Positions 1 to 6,113 of a DNA stretch of 6,590 nucleotides are shown piece after piece; position 1 is the first letter of the stretch, and each line of letters opens with the position of its first letter. Where the stretch lies: NCBI GenBank assembly GCA_021846145.1, contig JAJZCJ010000183.1, positions 1 to 6,590 of the forward strand. Reading direction: 5' to 3'. This DNA comes from Bacillota bacterium. GTDB taxonomy: Bacteria; Bacillota; Bacilli; Alicyclobacillales; SLC66. Below the pieces are notes generated by a model, which saw only the letters and a list, made by a program, of their open reading frames with translations, made no database searches and was not told where the DNA came from. Position numbers and translations under genes: made by a program.

Positions 1-937
1 GGGAGTGTATGGTCCGGCAGATGAAGCGATGCTTCTCGACGTGACCACAGCCGAGAATCGCCAATTGATGTACTCGATTTTTTATTGGCTAACCAATCTC
101 ACGTTAGCGATTGGTGCCAGCATTGGTGCACTGCTGTTCGAGTCCTACCGATTTGAACTCTTTACCGTGATGGCAATAGTGGTATTAGGATCGCTGCTCG
201 TGACGATTTTCTTTATTCAAGAAACATTTCAGCCACCACAGCATCATCATGATCCACAACAACACATCGTCCGTGCACTCATCCACAATTATCTTGGTGT
301 ACTTAAGGACAAGGCATTCATGTTCTATTTTGTGGCTGGTACGCTCGTCATGTCGGTGGAGTTTCAATTGACAAACGGCATTGGCATTCACCTCGCAAAA
401 ACGGTGCAAACCCAGTCCTTATTCTCGCTAGCGGGTCATTCACTACAAGTCGACGGGATAAAAATGATCGGTTTTTTGCAAACAGAAAACACGGTGCTTG
501 TTGTACTACTCGCCGCACTTGCTGCCAGGTGGATCAAACGTTACCCAGATAAATGGGTATTGTTTTTTGGCATCACGTTAAATACAGTAGGTTACAGCGT
601 GATGTCCTATAGTAGTACGCCGCTGATTTTATTTATTGCCATGCTGTTTGCGACAATCGGAGAAGTATCGGGGGTTCCAATCCGACAAGCCTATCTCGGC
701 GATATTGCGCCGGAGCACGCACGAAGTTCCTACGTGGCGGTCAACGGCATGGCGTTTAGTTTAGCTCGCGTGTTGTCATCAGGCGGTGTGGCGCTTAGTG
801 CTGTAATGCCAGCTTGGGGCATGGGGGTAATCAGTCTGTTCGTCGGGATGACGGGATTTCTTTTTTACTATGCGGTGGTTCCAGAAGCACATGCGCGCCG
901 CAACGCCACTTCCGTGCAACAAGCAGTAGTACAATGA
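1..937 (+). CDS. MFS transporter, DHA1-like multidrug/solute exporter (5' truncated by window edge)
   Basis: This is an integral membrane secondary transporter of the major facilitator superfamily. The reading frame is open to the left edge (first full codon at base 2), so the true start and roughly the first 100 residues (about TM1-TM4) lie outside the window; the GTG at base 5 is internal, not a start. The visible 310 residues begin with a PADEAMLLDV segment, followed by ENRQLMYSIFYW, which resembles the end of TM4 and the following loop in YttB/MDR-type Bacillus exporters (family knowledge). Hydrophobic stretches near residues 22-44, 49-71, 102-125, 150-175, 183-203 and 206-225, plus two more up to about 290, fit the remaining helices. 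The central cytoplasmic loop (residues about 74-90) carries PPQHHHDPQQH, a His/Gln-rich stretch. The second half has the typical GVPIRQAYLGDIAPEHARSS half-repeat of the PADEA region. Substrate cannot be read from sequence. The gene ends 36 bp before the Nudix gene, so co-transcription is likely. Confidence 0.88.
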   Translation, partial: GVYGPADEAMLLDVTTAENRQLMYSIFYWLTNLTLAIGASIGALLFESYRFELFTVMAIVVLGSLLVTIFFIQETFQPPQHHHDPQQHIVRALIHNYLGVLKDKAFMFYFVAGTLVMSVEFQLTNGIGIHLAKTVQTQSLFSLAGHSLQVDGIKMIGFLQTENTVLVVLLAALAARWIKRYPDKWVLFFGITLNTVGYSVMSYSSTPLILFIAMLFATIGEVSGVPIRQAYLGDIAPEHARSSYVAVNGMAFSLARVLSSGGVALSAVMPAWGMGVISLFVGMTGFLFYYAVVPEAHARRNATSVQQAVVQ

Positions 938-963
938 TGTGGGTGACAAAAGCCTGCTTGAAA

Positions 964-970
964 GAGGTGG
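964..970 (+). promoter_or_regulatory. Ribosome binding site of the Nudix gene
   Basis: GAGGTGG, with AAA in front of it, pairs with the 16S 3' end (GAGGTG core) and stands a few bases before the ATG at 974. It supports 974 over the in-frame ATG at 1001, which has no comparable purine tract upstream. Confidence 0.65.
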
Positions 971-973
971 TGC

Positions 974-1546
974 ATGGTGCAAATTGGTGTGCCTAGACAG
1001 ATGCAAAAATGGAAAGTGTTATCAAGTCACTATGTTGTGCAAAACTATCCCTATCATCGTATCCGACAGGATCGCTGTTTACTTCCCAATGGAATTGAAA
1101 TCGATACATACATTAGCGAGTACCCAAATTGGGTGAACGCGATTGTTTTGACGCCCACGATGGAACTGGTGTTAGTCGTCCAATATCGGCATGGGATTGG
1201 GGATTTTGTGATGGAAACACCTGGTGGCATGGTGGATGATGAAGAGCATCCACAAACTGCAATCATTCGCGAAGTCGCAGAAGAGACAGGTTATCGCTCC
1301 AATGAGCCACCCATTTTACTCGGAGAATTCTCCCCCAATCCCGCATCGTCAAACAATAAGGTAAACACCTATCTCTTTTTAAATGCAGTACCAGTGGGAA
1401 CCCAACATCTGGATCGCACGGAAGACATCATCGTACGTCTGATTCCATTTGATACATTTGGACATATGATTAAAGATGGCCAAGTACCGCAGATTTTCTC
1501 TGCGATGGGGTATTACCTTGCAAAAGAATTTCTTATGAATGGATGA
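974..1546 (+). CDS. Nudix hydrolase, ADP-ribose pyrophosphatase-like
   Basis: This is a 190-residue cytoplasmic hydrolase of nucleoside diphosphates linked to another moiety. A complete Nudix box is visible: G85, five residues, E91, seven residues, then REVAEETGY at 99-107 (consensus GX5EX7REUXEEXGU), so the magnesium-binding glutamates E100, E103 and E104 are intact. The box is preceded by ETPGG and followed after about 15 residues by GEFSPNPASSNNK, an arrangement like that of ADP-ribose pyrophosphatases (NudF type), where a proline downstream of the box helps define substrate class. The N-terminal part (about residues 12-60) is a beta-rich domain with WKVLSSHYVV, also common in that subgroup. 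The substrate remains inferred: ADP-ribose is the best guess, other NDP-sugars are possible. The ATG at 974 is chosen because of the GAGGTGG site; 1001 is the alternative. The stop is immediately followed by the HAD start, so translation is probably coupled. Confidence 0.88.
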   Translation: MVQIGVPRQMQKWKVLSSHYVVQNYPYHRIRQDRCLLPNGIEIDTYISEYPNWVNAIVLTPTMELVLVVQYRHGIGDFVMETPGGMVDDEEHPQTAIIREVAEETGYRSNEPPILLGEFSPNPASSNNKVNTYLFLNAVPVGTQHLDRTEDIIVRLIPFDTFGHMIKDGQVPQIFSAMGYYLAKEFLMNG

Positions 1547-2101
1547 ATGTGCTTGATTACTCATGTGATTTGGGATTTGGGGGATACTCTCGTAACGCCT
1601 CCTGCAGGAGGACAAGATCTGCAACCACTCGATCAGTGCATGGAAATACAACTACGCCCTGATGTAGTAGTCATGCTCAAGCAACTTGCTGATTTAGGAT
1701 ATATACAAGCGGTATTGAGCAATACCGCAACGAGTGATAGTATTGCCGCACGCAGAATGTTAGACAGATTAGGCATCGCCGATTATTTTGCCTTTATCTA
1801 TGCAACGCAGTCTGAGTTGACTCATGATAAACCACAAAAACCAAACCCTAAAGTATTTGACATCGTGCGTAGTGCCCTAGCAATCACCCCAGAACAAGCC
1901 GTCATGGTGGGCAATAGTTGGGATAACGACGTAATAGGCGCAAACCGCAGTGGAATTCACGCCATTTGGCTGCGAAATCCCTTGGTGTCGGTGCGAATGA
2001 AACCGACAACAGCGATCAAGATGCCGCCTTGGATTATTCCAGTTTGGGACGTTGGCGATGTACTTCAAGCCATACAATTGTTAAATCTACAGCAAATTTA
2101 G
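1547..2101 (+). CDS. HAD-superfamily hydrolase (small, minimal cap)
   Basis: This 184-residue protein is recognisable as a haloacid dehalogenase-like phosphohydrolase. Motif I is WDLGDTL with nucleophile D10; motif II is VLSN with S58; motif III is KPNPKVFD with K98; motif IV is VGNSWDNDVIGA with D128 (and D126). Only about 47 residues separate motifs I and II, leaving room for just a small cap, which suggests access to sizeable phosphorylated substrates. Two departures from the textbook catalytic set: position D+2 of motif I, usually an Asp acting as acid/base, is Gly12, and the first acidic residue of motif IV is Asn123. DLGxT/V variants do occur in HAD branches known from family knowledge (YihX-like), so loss of activity is not implied. 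The ATG directly follows the TGA of the Nudix gene with no strong site of its own, pointing to translational coupling. Substrate unknown. Confidence 0.85.
   Translation: MCLITHVIWDLGDTLVTPPAGGQDLQPLDQCMEIQLRPDVVVMLKQLADLGYIQAVLSNTATSDSIAARRMLDRLGIADYFAFIYATQSELTHDKPQKPNPKVFDIVRSALAITPEQAVMVGNSWDNDVIGANRSGIHAIWLRNPLVSVRMKPTTAIKMPPWIIPVWDVGDVLQAIQLLNLQQI
1598..1611. repeat. 14-bp perfect palindrome inside the HAD gene
   Basis: CCTCCTGCAGGAGG reads the same on both strands and encodes the PPAGG segment just after HAD motif I. As RNA it could fold into a 5-bp GC-rich stem with a UGCA loop; its right arm is a Shine-Dalgarno-like AGGAGG and its left arm an anti-Shine-Dalgarno-like CCTCC. No start codon lies at a suitable distance downstream, so it is not a ribosome binding site for a hidden gene. 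It may be chance. Confidence 0.5.
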
Positions 2102-2118
2102 CTGTTAACGGTAAATTT
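2094..2118. terminator. Possible weak bidirectional hairpin between convergent genes
   Basis: AAATTTA (2094-2100) and TAAATTT (2112-2118) are complementary and flank an 11-base loop that includes GTTAAC. The arms overlap the HAD stop codon (2099-2101) on one side and touch the stop of the HutD/Ves gene (2118-2120) on the other. The symmetry suits a shared terminator, but the stem is entirely A/T and no proper U-run follows in either direction, so intrinsic termination is doubtful. Confidence 0.3.
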
Positions 2119-2726
2119 CAGGATCGCCGTTCTATCGTTGCGTTAATTACATGGATTGGCTCATGACCAGCATTGTGAAAAACTAGGTATAATTCTTCAG
2201 GCAATTGATTGCGATTTACGATTAACATTTCTCCTTGCCCTAGAACAGTATTTAGCATCAATCCCTCAATTTTAAGCTTTCCGTTAATATTGTAAAATAT
2301 TTCAAACGATTCATTTATGTATTCCGTTTTTTGCACTATCATTTGACGATCTTCTGTAGCAGCGTACGTAAGTAGACGTAGATTCGCAACGTAACCTTCG
2401 GCCAACATCACATTGAAATCCGTTGCCTTCCCCCTGCTTTTTGTCTCCCATTCCCCTGAAAACTGATCCTGTTCAAAAGGAGCCAGATGCACATTGTGAT
2501 GCCCAGTGTGTTCAAGATATAAATCACCTTCAACGACCATCAATATTCTCCATATCCCCGGCAACATGGTGAAAATGGATGTCTCGTTATTTACAGTCGC
2601 AGTACTGATTCGCCATTTAAAATTACGTTTAGTATATTTTGCATCCACCGGATAGATTGCCAATTCTGTTGTCGTTCCACTGGACCATGTCGTGGTGGTT
2701 TGCATATCCTTGCGAATGACTCGCAT
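2118..2726 (-). CDS. HutD/Ves-family cupin protein
   Basis: This protein of about 202 residues belongs to the HutD/Ves family (double-stranded beta-helix fold), known from E. coli Ves and from hut operons of pseudomonads; its biochemical role is not established. Recognisable family blocks, numbered from the chosen start, are TTTTWSSGTTTELAIYP (10-26), FKWRISTATV (36-45), FTMLPGIWRILMVVEG (52-67), LAPFEQDQFSGEWETKS (81-97) and TDFNVML (102-108). The classic WxNGGGxTxE block is altered to WSSGTTTE, whereas the DFNVM block is well kept. The open frame extends upstream to an ATG at 2795, but that would overlap the preceding oxidoreductase gene and add a lysine-rich tail. ATG 2726 places the conserved Trp at position 14, as in relatives, and has GGTGA upstream. 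GTG at 2735, behind AAAAAGGGG, is a close alternative. It is the last gene of the minus-strand train, 37 bp after the oxidoreductase. Confidence 0.78.
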   Translation of the reverse strand: MRVIRKDMQTTTTWSSGTTTELAIYPVDAKYTKRNFKWRISTATVNNETSIFTMLPGIWRILMVVEGDLYLEHTGHHNVHLAPFEQDQFSGEWETKSRGKATDFNVMLAEGYVANLRLLTYAATEDRQMIVQKTEYINESFEIFYNINGKLKIEGLMLNTVLGQGEMLIVNRNQLPEELYLVFHNAGHEPIHVINATIERRS

Positions 2727-2731
2727 TGTTT

Positions 2732-2748
2732 TCACCACACCCCTTTTT
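2732..2748 (-). promoter_or_regulatory. Ribosome binding region of the HutD/Ves gene
   Basis: Read on the minus strand, AAAAAGGGG (2748-2740) is followed by GGTGA (2736-2732), five bases before ATG 2726. The G-rich part could equally serve GTG 2735. Either way the site lies downstream of the oxidoreductase stop and argues against the ATG at 2795. Confidence 0.5.
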
Positions 2749-2763
2749 CCCCAACTCTTCGAC

Positions 2764-3726
2764 TTATGTTCTTGACGAACGATATAACTCATCAATCATT
2801 TTCATGTTGTTGATGGTCTGAACTTTACTAACGTGAGGCAGAGACTGTTCAAGAATACACGTTTGAAAATGTTCGAGTTGCAACTTATACACATTCACAT
2901 CTTCAAATGTTTCTTCATAGACACCATTTCGCCCAGATACAATTAATTTAGGAATTCCCATATCCGCGCGAAACGGGTATGAGATCACCATTGATCCTTC
3001 GCTTCCGCACACCTCAACACGTTGGCGGTAAGGTACCTGAAACGAACAATCAAAATGAGCCACGATTCCATTTTTAAATTTCATTGTGGCGGTTGTGGAA
3101 CCATCTACTCCTTGGCGATGCGTCGCATTTGCAAAACATTGAACCCAATCGCTATTCGCGATCAATCCAATAGAATGTGTACAATAGCACCCTAGATCGT
3201 ACAGCGATCCTCCCCCCATATCAGTGTGAAGCCGTATATCCTCCCTAGCTTCCAGCAAAAACGAAAAACTCGCATTGATCAGTTGGATATCGCCAATCTC
3301 CCTGTTATCTATCAATTCTTTTAGACGCTTCCATTGCGGATGAAATTGATACATAAAGGCTTCCATGAATAGCACATGATTATCTTCGCAGATTTGGATC
3401 ATCTCTTCTGCCTGCGGTGCAGTTAATGCTGCAGGTTTTTCACAGAGCACATGTTTTCCGTGGCGAGCCGCTTTGATCGTCCATTCTGCATGTAAATGAT
3501 TCGGCAAAGGGATGTACACCGCATCCACGTCTACATCCTGCAACAACGTTTCATAGTCGTCATATATCCTGGGTATGTTATGTTTTTCGCCAAAGGCTAC
3601 GCCTTTTTCGTAGTTCCTGCTTGCCACTGCAATTAGTTCCGCGCCTGGCGTCATCTTCAGAGCAGGGATCAGTTGCTCATCCGCAATGCGCGCTGTCCCA
3701 AGAATACCCCACCGAATGTTTTTCAC
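2764..3726 (-). CDS. Gfo/Idh/MocA-family NAD(P)-dependent oxidoreductase
   Basis: This 320-residue cytoplasmic protein probably oxidises or reduces a sugar or sugar derivative with NAD(P). The N-terminal Rossmann fold shows GILGTARIA (7-15), and the fold continues to the family hallmark CEKPA with the catalytic lysine K97. The C-terminal domain carries MEAFMYQFHPQW (121-132) and GGGSLYDLGCY (171-181), giving D177 and Y181 in the DxGxY pattern. EAFMYxFHPQ together with GGGxLxDxGxY points to the branch holding glucose-fructose oxidoreductase, D-xylose dehydrogenase and dihydrodiol dehydrogenase rather than inositol dehydrogenase, but specificity is inference. Length is normal for the family. 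The start is a GTG sharing one base with the TAG stop of the upstream epimerase (TAGTG), preceded by GGAGGG at seven bases. Its partner gene suggests that both act on the same sugar. Confidence 0.9.
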   Translation of the reverse strand: MKNIRWGILGTARIADEQLIPALKMTPGAELIAVASRNYEKGVAFGEKHNIPRIYDDYETLLQDVDVDAVYIPLPNHLHAEWTIKAARHGKHVLCEKPAALTAPQAEEMIQICEDNHVLFMEAFMYQFHPQWKRLKELIDNREIGDIQLINASFSFLLEAREDIRLHTDMGGGSLYDLGCYCTHSIGLIANSDWVQCFANATHRQGVDGSTTATMKFKNGIVAHFDCSFQVPYRQRVEVCGSEGSMVISYPFRADMGIPKLIVSGRNGVYEETFEDVNVYKLQLEHFQTCILEQSLPHVSKVQTINNMKMIDELYRSSRT

Positions 3727-4721
3727 TATTTTTCCCTCCGTCCGACTTCAATACTGCTATGCAGTATGACTTTTTCACCAGGGTTCAAAACCCTCAATCC
3801 AGTAAGCGAATGAGGAAGCGATAGATTAGGAGCATTCGTCACCCATGTATAAGGTTCAATGCTCACATACCCCTGACGACCATCATCGTTATAAATCACC
3901 CACTGGGTGAATTGAGGATCACATGTGTATTTTAATACGACACCATTCACGCCATCTTCCAAAATTGCCATGTTTACATCGCCAGTCACCGATGACAAAA
4001 ACACGTCATCCAAAGCGTAGTCTGAAGGACAAATCCCCTTATTTAGCGCCGTTACAAGCGGAGACGCCATTAATCTGCCGGTTGGCACAAATTGCTCTGT
4101 AAGTTCCCACTGATGGCTTACGGGAGCATACAACGTGCTTCCTCCGCTGTCGTCAACGATGGAGCGAATCGGTATGGTGAATGTTGTATGATAGCCAAAT
4201 CCCCACGGAAAGGGTGTGGTCCCGTGATTAACGATTGTCGCGTTCATCGATAATCTTGAACCTTCCAGTTCATAGTACATCATAATCGTAAATGGATGCG
4301 GAAACTGCCTCACCACATCAGGATGTAATGTCGAGTCAAACACAGTCCTCACTTCAATCCGATTCTCGTGTACCTCAGCAGATAATAGCTGCCAAGGACG
4401 ATTGAATACAAACCCATGCAAATGATTGTTTCTATCAGGTTCATTGACATCAAAGTGATAAGTAGATTGATAGTATGAAAAAGTCCCATTCGCAATTCGG
4501 TTGGGCGGAAAAAGAATCGGTATGCCATAGAGTATTGGTTGTTCCATATACTCATTCAATGAACTTGGATTTCTCAACAATTCGGTATCTGACTCACGCA
4601 GTTTAAGACGAATCAAGTTGCTTCCCCACGCAGGAACAAGCCACGCCTCCAACTGATCATTAACCAACTTGATTCCCGAATAACCATAAACATCAATTTC
4701 TTCAATTCTGCACATTATCAT
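3726..4721 (-). CDS. Aldose 1-epimerase (mutarotase) family protein
   Basis: This 331-residue protein has a galactose-mutarotase-like beta-sandwich and should interconvert alpha and beta anomers of an aldose in the cytoplasm. Visible family motifs are GIPILFPPNRIANGTF (66-81), corresponding to the substrate-binding Asn-Arg segment, NHLHGF (99-104) with H100/H102, WGFGYHTTF (173-181) with H178 as the likely catalytic-acid histidine, LDDVF (237-241) with the sugar-binding aspartate, and SIEPYTWVTNAPNL (287-300) with E289 as the likely catalytic base. All key residues therefore appear present, so it is probably active; which sugar it takes is not readable. It is more divergent than true GalM (GYHTTF in place of the usual HPYF-type block), so a mutarotase-fold protein of other specificity is possible. 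Start: ATG 4721 behind GGGGACAG; the ATG two codons on (4715) is equally possible. It follows araM by 27 bp and overlaps the oxidoreductase by one base. Confidence 0.85.
   Translation of the reverse strand: MIMCRIEEIDVYGYSGIKLVNDQLEAWLVPAWGSNLIRLKLRESDTELLRNPSSLNEYMEQPILYGIPILFPPNRIANGTFSYYQSTYHFDVNEPDRNNHLHGFVFNRPWQLLSAEVHENRIEVRTVFDSTLHPDVVRQFPHPFTIMMYYELEGSRLSMNATIVNHGTTPFPWGFGYHTTFTIPIRSIVDDSGGSTLYAPVSHQWELTEQFVPTGRLMASPLVTALNKGICPSDYALDDVFLSSVTGDVNMAILEDGVNGVVLKYTCDPQFTQWVIYNDDGRQGYVSIEPYTWVTNAPNLSLPHSLTGLRVLNPGEKVILHSSIEVGRREK
3734..3739 (-). promoter_or_regulatory. Ribosome binding site deciding the GTG start of the Gfo/Idh/MocA gene
   Basis: GGAGGG on the minus strand lies seven bases before the GTG at 3726, inside the last codons of the epimerase-like gene. 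It is the best Shine-Dalgarno match in the minus-strand train and, with the TAGTG overlap, fixes the start. Confidence 0.8.
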
Positions 4722-4748
4722 CTGTCCCCAGCCACATCAAATCGTCAA

Positions 4749-6092
4749 TCAAACCTCAATCTCCTGCAGGTCAGTTTGCAATATTTTTTCTATAAATTTT
4801 GGCAATAAATTTTGTTCTATTAAAAAATCAAAGATTGTATAACGTTCTCTGAGTTCAAAAGCATGTAAAAAAGTGAGCCTTAAGGTGTCCTTATCAAGAC
4901 CTAAAAATCCAATTTCATCCGGAATGCCAACCGTTTTCAGGGCATCAGCAAGACGATCGAAAAGATTGGCCTCATAGGCTAAATTCTCCTTAATTTTAGT
5001 GATCTTGTGGCTATTATTGCGATCCCCAATGTGATCTAATTGATTCACTTTATTCATTTGTGCTTGAATGATCGCATCAGCACTTTGACCGTAAAACTCT
5101 TGCATCCATTCATATTGTTTGGAACCTATGTGCAAGCCATTTAATTCCTGATAATTTTCTATTTTTAAAGTCTCTATATAAAATTTCATCATCCAGTGGG
5201 TGGCATACCCCACTTGCACGCCATGAGAATGCAAAGATTGATCACTTTTATGCCTGAGAAAATCCCAAAAATGCGAGCAAAGATGTTCGCTTCCACTTGC
5301 AGGTCTGGAATTTCCCACCATCGCCATTGCGAGTCCAGCATTAATAAGACCTATGAACAAATTAGTGATTGCGTTTGGATCCCGTTCGATGATCTTGTTT
5401 GCATTTTCAATGCAATAGACAACAGGTACAAGCACTAACTGACAGGCTTCATTACAAAAATACTCATCATTGACAAGATGTGATAGTTTCCAGTCTACTA
5501 TTGAAATCGCCTTTCCGGCAAGATCCCCAAATCCTGACTGAATCATTTCAATCGGTGAATGATAGAGCACCTTTATTGACGCAAAAATGGCAATTGGAGT
5601 ATGCGCAGATTTCGTTATTTTCATGCCTGAAATATGTAAAGGAGCAACATTAGATGCATAACCATCCATGGAAGGAGCCGTAGGTAGCGATATATAAGGA
5701 ATTTTCTGCAAATGAGTCGCATACCTTACTAAGTCATTAATGACACCACTTCCGACCGCCAAAACCACTTGTATGTCAGAAACATCGATAATGTCGATCA
5801 CTTTGTCAAGCGCAGATTCAGTCGGCAATAATTTTGGCTGACCCGGAAAAATGCATGTGCTCATCTTAAATTCAGTTAGAGATTCAGCAACTTCTTGCCC
5901 CAATACACTCCAAGTGTTTTGATCCGCCACCAACAAAACCCGCAGCAATTTTTTGTGGGTCAGATATTGAGCCAACTCAGGGATAATGTCATCGCTAATT
6001 TGGATCACTTCAATCGGAATAGAGTGTTCAACGCCACAATCACAATGTAACTCTTCATTCAATAAATTGGATAACAGCTCCACTTCGATCAC
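4749..6092 (-). CDS. araM: sn-glycerol-1-phosphate dehydrogenase, AraM/EgsA family
   Basis: This protein reduces dihydroxyacetone phosphate to sn-glycerol 1-phosphate with NAD(P)H; B. subtilis AraM/EgsA is nickel-dependent and supplies glycerol 1-phosphate for archaeal-type ether-linked prenyl glycerol (established for the family). The 447 residues show the iron-ADH-like fold: VGSGVINDL (113-121) for nucleotide binding, LPTAPSMDGYAS (136-147), GFGDLAGKAISIVDWKLSHLV (187-207, metal ligand D190), SRPASGSEHLCSHFWD (262-277, ligand H270) and HSHGVQVGYAT (288-298, ligand H290). Near the start a CDCGVEH segment (17-23) resembles the CxCGxxH motif seen in some longer members; the protein is longer than B. 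subtilis AraM (about 390 residues). An in-frame TAG lies two codons before GTG 6092, so the start is GTG 6092 or GTG 6083; neither has a strong ribosome site. The gene is visibly more AT-rich than the plus-strand genes. It lies 21 bp after araD, as expected from the ara operon link. Confidence 0.92.
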   Translation of the reverse strand: MIEVELLSNLLNEELHCDCGVEHSIPIEVIQISDDIIPELAQYLTHKKLLRVLLVADQNTWSVLGQEVAESLTEFKMSTCIFPGQPKLLPTESALDKVIDIIDVSDIQVVLAVGSGVINDLVRYATHLQKIPYISLPTAPSMDGYASNVAPLHISGMKITKSAHTPIAIFASIKVLYHSPIEMIQSGFGDLAGKAISIVDWKLSHLVNDEYFCNEACQLVLVPVVYCIENANKIIERDPNAITNLFIGLINAGLAMAMVGNSRPASGSEHLCSHFWDFLRHKSDQSLHSHGVQVGYATHWMMKFYIETLKIENYQELNGLHIGSKQYEWMQEFYGQSADAIIQAQMNKVNQLDHIGDRNNSHKITKIKENLAYEANLFDRLADALKTVGIPDEIGFLGLDKDTLRLTFLHAFELRERYTIFDFLIEQNLLPKFIEKILQTDLQEIEV

Positions 6093-6113
6093 AACCTATT
6101 ATTTCATCAATGA
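6093..6113 (-). other. araD-araM junction, 21 bp, without a clear ribosome binding site
   Basis: The junction holds TCATTGATGA (a 10-base inverted repeat), a three-codon reading frame ATG AAA TAA, and TAGG only two bases from GTG 6092. The GTGATC that begins the araM frame could itself pair with the 16S 3' end for a start at GTG 6083. Translation of araM may therefore depend on ribosomes finishing araD. Confidence 0.4.

Noticed and set aside
5..7. GTG as the start codon of the MFS gene
   Set aside because: The frame is open upstream and the sequence begins inside a conserved mid-protein transporter segment, so the gene is cut by the window edge.
185..409. Antisense open frames within the MFS, Nudix and HAD genes and within araM and araD
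   Set aside because: They lack ribosome sites and recognisable protein features and lie opposite genes with full family motifs, so they are shadows of the coding frames.
939..1136. Overlapping small + strand frames around 814-1136
   Set aside because: They run through the MFS end and Nudix start in other frames; the Nudix frame has the ribosome site and family motifs.
2118..2726. Histidine-utilisation (hut) operon suggested by the HutD-like protein
   Set aside because: No hutH, hutU, hutI or hutG-like protein is present; the neighbours are carbohydrate enzymes.
2727..2795. Longer start (ATG 2795) for the HutD/Ves gene
   Set aside because: It would overlap the oxidoreductase gene by 32 bases, adds a lysine-rich stretch not typical of the family, and good ribosome binding sequences lie downstream at 2732-2748.
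4763..4770. A second CCTGCAGG 8-mer, also present at 1601-1608, as a possible repeated signal
   Set aside because: Two copies of one 8-base palindrome in 6.6 kb is a little more than chance but the flanks differ and both lie in coding sequence; no function is supported.
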